Origin: Candidatus Saccharimonadota bacterium
GTDB taxonomy: Bacteria > Patescibacteriota > Saccharimonadia > Saccharimonadales > Saccharimonadaceae
DNA: 39,203 nt
Reading direction: 5' to 3'
Assembly (NCBI GenBank): GCA_017455145.1
Contig: JAFTBP010000009.1
Coordinates: 1 to 39,203 of the forward strand
Shown here piece after piece: positions 13,586 through 21,973 of this stretch. Below the pieces are notes generated by a model. That model was not told the DNA's origin, ran no database searches, and saw only the letters and a program-made list of their open reading frames with translations. Both the position numbers and the translations under genes were made by a program. Each line of letters starts with the position of its first letter. Within the stretch, counting starts at the first letter, position 1.

Positions 13586-16500
13586 ATGACAAAGGAGGAA
13601 CTAACACCAGCTGATTTTGTGCACCTGCACAACCATACCCATTATTCCTTGCTTGATGGCTTAACAAAAGTTCCTGATTTAATTAACTTCTGTACGGAAA
13701 CCGGTATGGAGGCTGTCGCCGTAACAGACCACGGCACAATGTGTGGCCTAGTTGAGTTATACAAAGAGGCTGCTGCCGCCAAGATTAAACCAGTCCTTGG
13801 TTTAGAAGCCTATGTAGCTGCTAGAAAATTGACCGACAAAGACCCGGCTCACGACAAAGAGAGATTTCATATTACTCTTCTAGCGATGAATAACAAGGGT
13901 TATGAAAATCTCTGTCGTATGTTGACAATTGCTGAAATAGACGGCACTTATTATAAACCTCGCATAGACCACGATTTGATGGAAAAATACAACGAAGGAA
14001 TTATCTGTCTTTCTGGTTGTGCCTCGTCCGAAATTTCCGTCCGTCTAAAAGAAGGCGACTATGAGGGCGCCAAAAAGTTAGTAGATTGGTACTCCAATGT
14101 ATTTAAGGACCGATTCTATCTAGAAATGCAGGACCACGGCCACCCAGATTCGCCTACCCATTGGGATGTCCAAAACAAAATCAACCAAGGTCTACAAAAA
14201 ATCGCCAAAGAAACTGGTCTTCCGCTTGTCGTTACTTGTGATGGCCACTACCTAAAACACGAGGACCGCGACGCTCACGAAATTTTGCTCTGTGTCGGTA
14301 CGGCGTCTAATCTGTCCGATCCTAACCGTATGACCCTAAAGGACTTTGAGCTCCACGTCATTCCACCAGCCGACATTATCAAACGCTGGGGTAAGGATTT
14401 TCCGGATGCCATTAGAAATACCAAAAAGATTGCCGAAATGTGTAACGTTGATTTGCAACTTGGTCGCATTCTTATTCCAAAGTTCCCAGGTATCCCAGAC
14501 GGGCTTAACGAGAAGCAATATCTAGATCAACTAGTTTTTCGCGGACTAGCTTTTCGCTATGCCGGCAAGACAGAGGAAGAAGCAGGGAAACTTAGCGTAG
14601 AAGAGTGTAGAAAAGCCATTAAAGACGCGGGGCGTGATGACGTTCTAGAACGTATTGACTACGAGCTTTCCGTAGTAGATAAGATGGGCTACAACGGTTA
14701 TTTCTTGATTGTCCAAGATTTCATTAACTGGGGTAAACGTCAGAGAATCGTCTATGGCCCAGGCCGTGGCTCCGCCGCCGGTTCACTCCTAGCGTACTCT
14801 CTTCGTATCACCGAGCTAGACCCACTTAAATACGATTTGCTCTTTGAGCGTTTCTTGAATCCTGACCGTATCTCTATGCCTGATATTGATACGGATATTC
14901 AGGATACTCGTCGTGATGAGGTCATCCAATATTGTACAGATAAATATGGTCGTGGTCGTGTGTCTAATATTGTTACCTTTGGCAAGATGATGGCAAAAAA
15001 CGCCGTACGCGACGTCGCCCGTGTCCTTGAAGTGCCATATGCCGAATCTGATAGAATTGCCAAATTGGTACCAGATCCAGTGATGGGGCATCACGTACAT
15101 CTACAAGACGCGATTAAAACCGTACCGGACTTAAAGAACGAATATGAAAACAATCCTACCGCCAAAGAGGTGATTGATTTTGCAAGTAAATTAGAGGGAA
15201 CTATCCGCTCTCACGGCGTGCATGCTTGTGGCGTAATTATTGCCCCAGACGATTTAGTTAAATTCCTTCCGCTAGAAGTTGCCAAAAAGACTGGCTCTTC
15301 TGGCGAAATGGTTCTCGCCGCACAGTTCCCGATGTCTCAAGTAGAGGAACTTGGTCTGCTCAAGATGGACTTTCTCGGTCTCTCTAACCTTTCCGTGATT
15401 AATAACGCCCTTAGAATGATTAGGAAGGTCTATGGCGAAGATATTGATATGTACCAACTTCCGTTAGACGATAAGCCTACCTATGAACTTCTTCAGCGTG
15501 CCGAGACTACGGGCGTATTCCAGCTTGAATCTGCCGGTATGAAACGCTATCTAAAAGACCTAAAGGCCGACCACTTTGAAGATATTATCGCTATGGTGGC
15601 GCTCTATCGTCCTGGCCCAATGCAGTTTATTGACAGCTTCATTAAGAGAAAACACGGCGAAGAGCCGATTACCTACCTTCACCCCGGCCTAGAAAACTCT
15701 TTGAAGTCCACTTATGGCATTATGATTTATCAAGAGCAGTTTATGCAGATTTCGCGCGAGTGGTGCGGGTTTACTGGTGGCCAAGCAGATACCTTGCGTA
15801 AGGCTGTCGGTAAGAAAAAAGTAGATTTGATGAAAAAAGTAAAACCAGAATTCATCAAAGGTGCCGTAGAAATTGGTGGCGCCACCGAAGAAATCGCCGA
15901 AACCTTTTGGTCTCAACTTCTTGACTTCGCGAACTATTGTTTTAACAAATCCCACGCTGCGTGTTACGCTTTGATTGCTTATTGGACTGCCTATCTTAAG
16001 GCGCACTATCCAGATGCTTTTATGGCGGCGCTAATGACCTCTGATATGCGCTGGACGGACCGTCTTGCGATTGAGATGAGCGAGTGTAAACATATGGGCC
16101 TGAAGGTTCTTGGCCCCGATATTAACGAATCTTATGGCGACTTTGGTATCGTCAAAGGCAAGAAAACTATCCGTTTTGGTCTCTCTGGTATCAAAAGTAT
16201 GGGTAAAGCCCTAGTAGAAGATGAAGTTATTCCTGAACGCGACCGAAACGGCCCATTTAAATCAGTTTGTGATTTTGCTAAACGCGTTAATTCTACTAAG
16301 TTTAACAAGCGTTCTTGGGAAGCCGCGATTAAAACTGGCGCCTTTGACCGTTTTGCGGACCGCTCAGATTTGTTATTTAATCTAGAAGCAATTCAGGCTT
16401 ACGGCAACAAATGCCAAAAAGATGTTGCCTCCGGCCAAACCGACCTCTTTGGCGCCTTTGGTGCGGCCGGTGCTATTCCAGAGCCAGAAATTAAGCCTGC

Positions 16501-17320
16501 TCCAGTCAAAATTTCCGACAAAGAGCAACTTCTTTGGGAGCGTGATTTGATGGGCCTCTATCTTTCGGCGCACCCACTAGACAAATACGACACTTATTTT
16601 GAAGAACAAACCCACCCATATAGTCTTATTACTGCCGAGAACGACGGTAAAGTTGTTACGATAGGTGGTATTATTACGAGCATCCGCACAATTCTGACCA
16701 AATCAAACGCCAAAATGGCCTTTGTGAAGGTAGAAAACAAGACTTCTGAGCAGGAAATCGTCGTTTTCCCATCTGTTTTTGAGCAGTATGGTGGCAAAAT
16801 CGTCCAAGATAACGTTATTAAATGTACTGGTCGGGTTAACGCCAAAGACAAAAACGGCAATGTCACCCCCGAAATCAAAATTTTAGCTGACTCTATAGAG
16901 GTGATTGCCGACGAAACTCTTGATAATTATGTTTCTACAGGGGCTAGAATGCCTGCTCCGGTGCTTGCGCCTGGAACCCGCCGTGGTGGCAAGGTTTCGG
17001 CTGAATACGTCAAAAAACGCCCCGCAGGAGCCGAAAACACCAAAATCACGCCTCAGGAACCTGTTATTCCAGCCAAACCAGTAGAAGATGAGAGAAGCAA
17101 GCGCCTCTTCTGTCTTATCAAAGATCCAGATAATACGGATGTCCTAACAGAAATCAAACATCTCTGCGATCTTCACCCTGGTTTTCAGGAAATCATCTTG
17201 GTTCTAGACGAAAAATCCGGCAAAAAGCCTCTTCGTATGCCGTTTAGGGTGGATGCTGGGACAGAGTTAACCTCGCCACTATCAGAACTTTTAGGCAAAG
17301 ATTGCGTAAAAGTTGTCTAA
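13586..17320 (+). CDS. dnaE: DNA polymerase III alpha subunit
   Basis: Replicative DNA polymerase catalytic subunit, 1244 aa. Visible in order: N-terminal PHP domain (FVHLHNHTHYSLLDG, residues 11-25, then AVTDHGTM), the palm with GPGRGSAAGSLLAY and catalytic Asp pair in MPDIDTDIQDTRRDEVI, the third palm acid in LLKMDFLGLSNL, the thumb/fingers region (HGVHACGVII, ALYRPGPM, KAVGKKK, FNKSHAACYALI), the helix-hairpin region and an OB-fold near GKVVTIGGIITSIRT. The C-terminal part after about residue 1110 is a shorter variant region. The PHP metal ligands look intact, so proofreading by PHP is possible. Translation is predicted leaderless. A methyltransferase gene follows after 18 bases, with its own promoter. 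Confidence 0.97.
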   Translation: MTKEELTPADFVHLHNHTHYSLLDGLTKVPDLINFCTETGMEAVAVTDHGTMCGLVELYKEAAAAKIKPVLGLEAYVAARKLTDKDPAHDKERFHITLLAMNNKGYENLCRMLTIAEIDGTYYKPRIDHDLMEKYNEGIICLSGCASSEISVRLKEGDYEGAKKLVDWYSNVFKDRFYLEMQDHGHPDSPTHWDVQNKINQGLQKIAKETGLPLVVTCDGHYLKHEDRDAHEILLCVGTASNLSDPNRMTLKDFELHVIPPADIIKRWGKDFPDAIRNTKKIAEMCNVDLQLGRILIPKFPGIPDGLNEKQYLDQLVFRGLAFRYAGKTEEEAGKLSVEECRKAIKDAGRDDVLERIDYELSVVDKMGYNGYFLIVQDFINWGKRQRIVYGPGRGSAAGSLLAYSLRITELDPLKYDLLFERFLNPDRISMPDIDTDIQDTRRDEVIQYCTDKYGRGRVSNIVTFGKMMAKNAVRDVARVLEVPYAESDRIAKLVPDPVMGHHVHLQDAIKTVPDLKNEYENNPTAKEVIDFASKLEGTIRSHGVHACGVIIAPDDLVKFLPLEVAKKTGSSGEMVLAAQFPMSQVEELGLLKMDFLGLSNLSVINNALRMIRKVYGEDIDMYQLPLDDKPTYELLQRAETTGVFQLESAGMKRYLKDLKADHFEDIIAMVALYRPGPMQFIDSFIKRKHGEEPITYLHPGLENSLKSTYGIMIYQEQFMQISREWCGFTGGQADTLRKAVGKKKVDLMKKVKPEFIKGAVEIGGATEEIAETFWSQLLDFANYCFNKSHAACYALIAYWTAYLKAHYPDAFMAALMTSDMRWTDRLAIEMSECKHMGLKVLGPDINESYGDFGIVKGKKTIRFGLSGIKSMGKALVEDEVIPERDRNGPFKSVCDFAKRVNSTKFNKRSWEAAIKTGAFDRFADRSDLLFNLEAIQAYGNKCQKDVASGQTDLFGAFGAAGAIPEPEIKPAPVKISDKEQLLWERDLMGLYLSAHPLDKYDTYFEEQTHPYSLITAENDGKVVTIGGIITSIRTILTKSNAKMAFVKVENKTSEQEIVVFPSVFEQYGGKIVQDNVIKCTGRVNAKDKNGNVTPEIKILADSIEVIADETLDNYVSTGARMPAPVLAPGTRRGGKVSAEYVKKRPAGAENTKITPQEPVIPAKPVEDERSKRLFCLIKDPDNTDVLTEIKHLCDLHPGFQEIILVLDEKSGKKPLRMPFRVDAGTELTSPLSELLGKDCVKVV

Positions 17321-17330
17321 GTGGTATAAT
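17302..17330 (+). promoter_or_regulatory. Promoter of the RNA methyltransferase gene, leaderless
   Basis: -35 TTGCGT (17302-17307), 17-base spacer, -10 TATAAT (17325-17330) with TGG before it. The -35 lies inside the end of dnaE. The ATG is 8 bases after the -10, so the mRNA should have no leader. Confidence 0.75.
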
Positions 17331-17338
17331 AATACCAA

Positions 17339-17848
17339 ATGGAAATCATATTGTTATTACACAATATCCGTTCAACTTATAATGTGGGTGCTATTCTTCG
17401 TACGGCCGAAGGCCTAGGTGTAGAGCAGGTCATCTGTTCTGGTTATACTCCAAGTCCTTTAGACCCTAATTGTATGCCTCATATTGCCGACAAAATTACT
17501 CGCCAAATTGAGAAGACCTCTCTTGGTGCCGAAAAATACATCCCAATTTCTTGGGCGGACGACCCAACTAAACTTTTGAAGCGTTTCAAAGAGGACGGCT
17601 ATCAGATTATCGGCCTAGAAAATCACGTTAACGACGGCCGTAAATTTGACCTTGGCTCCCCTAGTCTCCTTTCTCGCCTCAAAAACAAAGCCGTTCTGAT
17701 TCTTGGCGAAGAAGTCCACGGCATAGACCAAAAACTCTATGACTATATTGACCTCTTTATTGAAATTCCAATGGTCGGAGTAAAAGAATCTTTTAACGTC
17801 TCTGTTGCTGCCGGCATCGCCCTCTTTGCGCTAAAAACCGCTATTTAA
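17339..17848 (+). CDS. SpoU/TrmH-family RNA 2'-O-methyltransferase, 169 aa
   Basis: SAM-dependent SPOUT-fold methyltransferase acting on tRNA or rRNA ribose. The three family motifs are intact: motif 1 HNIRSTYNVGAILRTAEGLG (residues 8-27), motif 2 VLILGEEVHGID, and motif 3 IPMVGVKESFNVSVAAGIAL, which form the knotted SAM site. It is a compact, single-domain form, like TrmL in length, but substrate cannot be read from sequence. Two residues in motif 3 are variant: SFNVS rather than SLNVS. The start follows the -10 by 8 bases with no ribosome binding site. Confidence 0.9.
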   Translation: MEIILLLHNIRSTYNVGAILRTAEGLGVEQVICSGYTPSPLDPNCMPHIADKITRQIEKTSLGAEKYIPISWADDPTKLLKRFKEDGYQIIGLENHVNDGRKFDLGSPSLLSRLKNKAVLILGEEVHGIDQKLYDYIDLFIEIPMVGVKESFNVSVAAGIALFALKTAI

Positions 17849-17874
17849 TCCACACCTGGCCTTATCACGGCATT

Positions 17875-17915
17875 AAAAATCCCCCGTCGCCTCGGTATAA
17901 CCTTGGCAACAGGGG
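17875..17915 (-). terminator. Terminator of the minus-strand two-TM gene
   Basis: On the minus strand CCCCTGTTGCC pairs with GGCGACGGGG (one bulge, one G-U) and is followed by GATTTTT. It lies just downstream of the gene at 17927-18493. Confidence 0.65.
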
Positions 17916-17926
17916 TAGGGGTGATA

Positions 17927-18493
17927 TTAATAGAGCGGAATCTCCAGGTCATAATCGCGCTTCTGGAATTCGCGATAATCAGATTGTTTTAATATTCCTT
18001 CGTTCCATCCGTGATAATAATAGAACAAACATACCCTAGCAAGAAGTCTTAGCGGTTGGACAAAAATAGCAAACGCCATAAACGCACACATCAGTCCTAG
18101 AAATACCTTCGTAAATATATGCGCATGAATGATAAACGCAAAGATAAATAGAATCACCTCAATTAAAAAGATTCTCTTATTAATCACTAGCGATCTAAAA
18201 ATCGTATCTACATCCTTATGTAGCTTCTTTTCATCCTTTTCTAAGGCCTGAGTGGCTTGAATCCTGACATCTTCTAGCTCATTTCTAGATAGTTTACTCA
18301 TGTTTCTATTAGATAGAGCATCATTAAATCCTGCCAGCCGAATAGTCTCGTTGATTTCTCTGCGCCTTCTCACGATAATATCAAACGCCTTGTTTCGTGT
18401 CTGCGCCATGATTAGCGCCTTGAATTCAGAAAAAGCAAGACCAGTATTTATCTGAAAATTCTGGCCATCACAGGATATTTTTGGATTATCCAT
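17927..18493 (-). CDS. Hypothetical protein with two C-terminal TM segments, 188 aa
   Basis: Not recognised. The N-terminal 105 residues are hydrophilic and helical (FSEFKALIMAQTRNKAFDIIV, then an Arg-rich RRRREIN stretch). Two closely spaced hydrophobic segments follow (FLIEVILFIFAFIIHAHIF and VFLGLMCAFMAFAIFVQPL), then a Tyr-rich cytoplasmic end. The ATG at 18493 is chosen because GGGAGGTGATAGT immediately precedes it; a start at 18562 would lie upstream of the -10 element. The 5' leader has the motif GGGTGCACTTT, shared with the gene at 24962-25393. It is divergent from leuS with interleaved promoters. Confidence 0.78.
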   Translation of the reverse strand: MDNPKISCDGQNFQINTGLAFSEFKALIMAQTRNKAFDIIVRRRREINETIRLAGFNDALSNRNMSKLSRNELEDVRIQATQALEKDEKKLHKDVDTIFRSLVINKRIFLIEVILFIFAFIIHAHIFTKVFLGLMCAFMAFAIFVQPLRLLARVCLFYYYHGWNEGILKQSDYREFQKRDYDLEIPLY

Positions 18494-18510
18494 ACTATCA
18501 CCTCCCTTGT

Positions 18511-18521
18511 AAAGTGCACCC
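18511..18521 (-). promoter_or_regulatory. Shared leader motif GGGTGCACTTT (copy 1)
   Basis: Minus-strand GGGTGCACTTT, 12 bases downstream of the -10 and directly before the ribosome binding site. It contains palindromic GTGCAC. An identical 11-mer occurs at the same place before the gene at 24962-25393. Confidence 0.5.
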
Positions 18522-18533
18522 CCGTATCTTTCT

Positions 18534-18562
18534 ATTATATCACAGATTGTCAGAAAAGTCAA
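18534..18562 (-). promoter_or_regulatory. Promoter of the two-TM hypothetical gene
   Basis: On the minus strand: TTGACT, 17-base spacer, TATAAT preceded by TGA. It overlaps the leuS promoter on the other strand. Confidence 0.82.
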
Positions 18563-18575
18563 TTTATGTTAAAAT
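18547..18575 (+). promoter_or_regulatory. Promoter of leuS
   Basis: -35 TTGTCA (18547-18552), 17-base spacer, -10 TAAAAT (18570-18575) preceded by TGT. Its spacer contains the -35 of the divergent minus-strand gene. Confidence 0.8.
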
Positions 18576-18598
18576 TACCAGAGTAAATAGAGGACATT

Positions 18599-21127
18599 AT
18601 GGAAAGATACAACCCGCAAGAAATTGAGAAGAAATGGCAACAAATTTGGGAAAAGGACCAGACTTTTCGCGCCGCCCCAGAAGGCAAAGACCTCCCAAAA
18701 AACAAGAAAACGCCAAAAGTCTTCCTTGCGGAGATGTTTCCATACCCGTCTGGCGCCGGCCTTCATGTTGGCCACGTTAGAAATTTCACCATCGTTGATG
18801 TCCTCACTCGCTTTTATACCCAGCAACAGATGAACGTCCTCCGTCCGTTTGGTTATGATACCTTTGGCCTCCCCGCAGAAAACTACGCCATAAAGACCGG
18901 TATTTCTCCCCAGTCCGCTACAGAGACTAATATCCATAACTTCCGTAAGCAACTAAAACGCCTTGGCTACGCTATTGACTGGAGTCGTGAAATCAACACT
19001 TCTAATCCAGATTACTATCGCTGGACCCAGTGGTGCTTCTTACAGTTATACAAGAAAGGCCTTGCCTATCGTAAGGAATCTTACCAGTGGTGGTGTCCAG
19101 TAGACCAGACCGTCCTCGCCAACGAACAAGTAGAAAACGGTCACTGTTGGCGCTGTGGTACAGAGGTAGAAAAGAAGAAAATGAAACAATGGTTCTTCAA
19201 GATTACCGACTACGCGGACGAGCTTCTGGCCGACATTGACCAGCTAGATTGGCCAGACAAGATTAAAACTATGCAGAGAAACTGGATTGGACGTAGCGAA
19301 GGTGCCGAGATTGACTTTGAAGTAGTCGACTCCAAGGATTTTATTAAGGTCTTTACTACTCGTCCAGATACGATTTTTGGCGCCACTTTCCTCGTTCTCG
19401 CTCCAGAACATCCACTAGTATCTAAGTTAGTCAACGACGACACTAAACAAAAAGTTGATCAGTATCGCACCGAAACTCTCAAGAAATCCGAAATCGAGCG
19501 CCAAGAAAACAAAGAAAAAACCGGCGTCTTTACCGGTTCATATGCAATCAACCCCGGCACCGGAGAAAAAATCCCAATCTGGGTCTCCGACTATGTATTG
19601 ATGGGCTATGGCGAGGGCGCTATTATGGCTGTCCCAGCTCACGACGAGCGTGACTTTGAATTTGCCAACAAATTCAACCTACCAGTCAAACAGGTCATAG
19701 AAAAGCCAGAAGGCTCTACCGACTCCGACGAATGTTATCACGGCGAAGGTGAACTAATTAACTCCGGCCATTTTAACGGCACTCGTACCGAGGACGCTAG
19801 GGAACAGATTGTTGCCTGGCTACACGAACAGGGAATTGGCGAACAAAAGGTAACCTATCGCATGCGCGACTGGCTGATTTCTCGCCAGCGCTATTGGGGT
19901 TGCCCTATCCCTATCGCCTATGACGAGGACGGCAACGAATACCCTATTCCCGAAGACCAGCTCCCAGTCATTATCCCAGAAGTAGAAGATTATAAGCCTG
20001 ACAATACCGGTCGCTCTGCCTTAGCTAAGGCTACGGATTGGCTAACCTTTGAGATGGAAGTAGAAGACAAAAAGACCGGCAAAAAGGTCAAAAAGACCCT
20101 CACTCGCGAGACTGACACCCTAGATGGCTACGCCTGCTCTTCTTGGTATCTCTGGCGCTACGTTTCCCCGCACGATGATAAATCCGCCTGGAATCAGGAA
20201 GCTATTTCCTATTGGGCACCTACGGACATTTATGTTGGCGCCGACCACGCCGTGGCGCACCTTCTTTACATTCGTTTCTGGTGTAAATTCTTTGCCGACC
20301 AGGGCCTCCTCCCATTCCGCGAGCCAGTTAAGACTCTGCTTTATAACGGCTATATTAATGCCCCAGACGGCAAAAAAATGAGCAAGAGTAAGGGTAATGT
20401 GATTGACCCACTTGACGTTATTGACCAGGGCTACGGCGCCGACACGCTTAGAACTTACGAAATGTTCATCGGCCCATACGACATGGACGCTGCTTGGGAT
20501 CCAAAATCCGTCGGCGGTGTCTACCGCTTCTTGAATCGTTGTTGGAACCTTTGCTTCGGCGAAGAGCGAGCTTTAGCTTCCGATTCTGAGGGCAATCTAG
20601 CGACAACGGGAGCGTCTGCGACGAGCTCGCCCGTAACGACGGGCCGAGCTCGGAGCGTTGCCCGAGGAACGGAAGATAAAGATCGCCTATGCATCAGAAA
20701 CAAGACAATCAAGAAAGTTACAGATGATATTCATCGTCACAATTTCAACACCGCCGTCTCCGCGACGATGGAATATGTGAATGAGTTATACAAGACCGGC
20801 GCAGAAAAAGAAGATTTAGTCACGCTCGCCAAGCTTTTGAAACCTTTCGCTCCGCACCTTGCCTGTGAAATGCTAGAGAAGTTGGACTCTGACGATGTCT
20901 GGCCAGTCTGGGACGAAAAATATCTTGTCGCCGACACGGTAGAACTAGTCGTCCAGGTTAACGGCAAGCTCCGCGCCAAGATAACAGTTAGCGTAGACGA
21001 CTTAGAAGATCAAGAAAAGATAGAAAAACTCGCCCTCGCAGAGAAAAACGTCCAAGCCTTCACCAAGGACGGAATCAAAAAAGTCATCTACGTCAAAAAA
21101 GCCAAGCTCCTAAACCTCGTCGCATAG
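18599..21127 (+). CDS. leuS: Leucyl-tRNA synthetase with an in-frame palindromic insertion
   Basis: Charges tRNA-Leu with leucine in the cytoplasm; class Ia synthetase, 842 aa. HIGH-type motif HVGH at residues 56-59 inside PYPSGAGLHVGHVRN; zinc-type cluster CPVDQT and CWRCGTEV; CP1 editing domain with the TTRPDTIFGATF motif; KMSKS at about 593-597. Residues about 656-696 are a Ser/Thr/Ala/Arg-rich stretch encoded by a GC-rich palindrome (20566-20686), lying at the junction between catalytic core and anticodon-binding helices, where E. coli LeuRS has a shorter linker. The rest of the anticodon and C-terminal domains are intact. Ribosome binding site AGAGGA; divergent from a two-TM hypothetical. 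Confidence 0.96.
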   Translation: MERYNPQEIEKKWQQIWEKDQTFRAAPEGKDLPKNKKTPKVFLAEMFPYPSGAGLHVGHVRNFTIVDVLTRFYTQQQMNVLRPFGYDTFGLPAENYAIKTGISPQSATETNIHNFRKQLKRLGYAIDWSREINTSNPDYYRWTQWCFLQLYKKGLAYRKESYQWWCPVDQTVLANEQVENGHCWRCGTEVEKKKMKQWFFKITDYADELLADIDQLDWPDKIKTMQRNWIGRSEGAEIDFEVVDSKDFIKVFTTRPDTIFGATFLVLAPEHPLVSKLVNDDTKQKVDQYRTETLKKSEIERQENKEKTGVFTGSYAINPGTGEKIPIWVSDYVLMGYGEGAIMAVPAHDERDFEFANKFNLPVKQVIEKPEGSTDSDECYHGEGELINSGHFNGTRTEDAREQIVAWLHEQGIGEQKVTYRMRDWLISRQRYWGCPIPIAYDEDGNEYPIPEDQLPVIIPEVEDYKPDNTGRSALAKATDWLTFEMEVEDKKTGKKVKKTLTRETDTLDGYACSSWYLWRYVSPHDDKSAWNQEAISYWAPTDIYVGADHAVAHLLYIRFWCKFFADQGLLPFREPVKTLLYNGYINAPDGKKMSKSKGNVIDPLDVIDQGYGADTLRTYEMFIGPYDMDAAWDPKSVGGVYRFLNRCWNLCFGEERALASDSEGNLATTGASATSSPVTTGRARSVARGTEDKDRLCIRNKTIKKVTDDIHRHNFNTAVSATMEYVNELYKTGAEKEDLVTLAKLLKPFAPHLACEMLEKLDSDDVWPVWDEKYLVADTVELVVQVNGKLRAKITVSVDDLEDQEKIEKLALAEKNVQAFTKDGIKKVIYVKKAKLLNLVA
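20566..20686. repeat. 121-bp GC-rich imperfect palindrome inside leuS
   Basis: Outer arms 20566-20595 and 20658-20686 match inversely at 24 of 30 positions (common blocks CTTCCG and GGGCAA). The inner stem CGAGCTCGCCCGT (20622-20634) pairs with ACGGG-C-CGAGCTCG (20639-20652) around loop AACG with one bulged C. The stretch is much more GC-rich than surrounding leuS, and its encoded residues are low-complexity. It resembles the intragenic palindromic elements known from Rickettsia in form; relationship is not implied. Confidence 0.7.
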
Positions 21128-21140
21128 CGCTATTTCACTG

Positions 21141-21169
21141 TTGCGGATTTTTCTAAACTATGGTAAAAT
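21141..21169 (+). promoter_or_regulatory. Promoter of rpmF-nusB-nudix-rnc
   Basis: -35 TTGCGG (21141-21146), 17-base spacer, -10 TAAAAT (21164-21169) preceded by TGG. Confidence 0.72.
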
Positions 21170-21209
21170 AATCCTAAGTTTATATATTTATCAATTAAAG
21201 GAGCATTTA

Positions 21210-21428
21210 ATGCCTGAACCTAAAAAACAGAGCAGTAATCGCAAGACCGGCCTTCGCCGTAGCCATTTGCGTCTGAAGCTTGCTCGTGCAGTTAACAAGA
21301 AATCCCCGGTCAAAGCTTTTGAGACCAAGAAAAAGACCCCTAATCTTAAGGTCAAGACCGTCAAAAAAGTTGCCACCAAAAAGGCAACTAAGCCAGCAAA
21401 ATCAACTAAAAAAGCGACTAAAAAATAA
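21210..21428 (+). CDS. rpmF: Probable 50S ribosomal protein L32 with Lys-rich tail
   Basis: A 72-aa, highly basic protein. The first ~35 residues follow the bL32 pattern: PKKQSSNRKTGLRRSHLRLK, with Pro-Lys start, RR-S-H motif, then a short basic loop. There is no zinc-binding Cys, as in some L32 variants. The last ~35 residues are a Lys/Thr/Ala repeat tail (KKATKPAKSTKKATKK). The ATG at 21210 has AAAGGAG upstream; an upstream in-frame ATG at 21141 overlaps the promoter. Position before nusB and rnc supports the call, since rpmF neighbours rnc in many bacteria. Alternatively it could be another small basic nucleic-acid-binding protein. Confidence 0.72.
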   Translation: MPEPKKQSSNRKTGLRRSHLRLKLARAVNKKSPVKAFETKKKTPNLKVKTVKKVATKKATKPAKSTKKATKK

Positions 21429-21973
21429 TGGCAAGTAATCGGCACCTAGGTAGAATTATATCTTTACAAAGCTTGTATGAGTACGAGTTTCGTGAAAAGG
21501 CGGGCGACGCCGAGGCCGATCTTGACGCCATTATCGCTAAGAATATTGAGCCTTATGAGAAAGCGTTGGGCGACACCGAGTTTGTTTATAATTTAACTCA
21601 CGGTGTGGCTGAACGTTTTGATGAGCTAGACAAAGATTTGAAACCTCTAGCCCCAGAATGGCCAATTAGCTCTATTGCTGCTATTGACCGCAACGTACTC
21701 CGTATGGGCTTGTATGAGCTAAAGTTTTGTGGCGACAAAGTCCCACCAAAAGTTGCTATTAACGAAGCCGTTGAGCTAGCCAAGGCCTTCGGCTCTGATA
21801 ACTCTTCTAGATTTATTAACGGCGTGCTAGGTACGGCATTCCGCCAGATAGACCCAGAAGGTGCTACTAAGGATAAGAATGAACAATCAACCAAAGCCGG
21901 CGAGAAAACCAAATCTGACTTACCGCACTCCGAGGGGGGAGACTCTGAAAATTCCGGAAGCACTACCGACTAA
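21428..21973 (+). CDS. nusB: Transcription antitermination protein NusB
   Basis: RNA-binding helical protein that pairs with S10 (NusE) to bind boxA RNA during rRNA antitermination. Core features: HLGRIISLQSLYEYEFRE at the start, then VYNLTHGVAERFDELD, the WPISSIAAIDRNVLRMGLYE segment and PPKVAINEAVELAKAFGSDN followed by SSRFINGVLG. The core ends near residue 140; the last 40 residues are a polar tail (KDKNEQSTKAGEK, SEGGDSENSGS). Overlaps rpmF by one base (TAATG). Its tail coding sequence overlaps the next gene by about 95 bases in another frame. Confidence 0.93.
   Translation: MASNRHLGRIISLQSLYEYEFREKAGDAEADLDAIIAKNIEPYEKALGDTEFVYNLTHGVAERFDELDKDLKPLAPEWPISSIAAIDRNVLRMGLYELKFCGDKVPPKVAINEAVELAKAFGSDNSSRFINGVLGTAFRQIDPEGATKDKNEQSTKAGEKTKSDLPHSEGGDSENSGSTTD

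Noticed and set aside
13590-13597. AAAGGAGG as ribosome binding site for a downstream dnaE start
   Set aside because: It lies within codons 2-4 of dnaE; the next in-frame candidate is over 20 bases away, and the PHP motif begins there. It encodes Lys-Glu-Glu by chance.
13504-13632. 43-codon N-terminal extension of galU
   Set aside because: It would cross the galU promoter and the dnaE start; AAGGAG before 13503 decides the shorter start.
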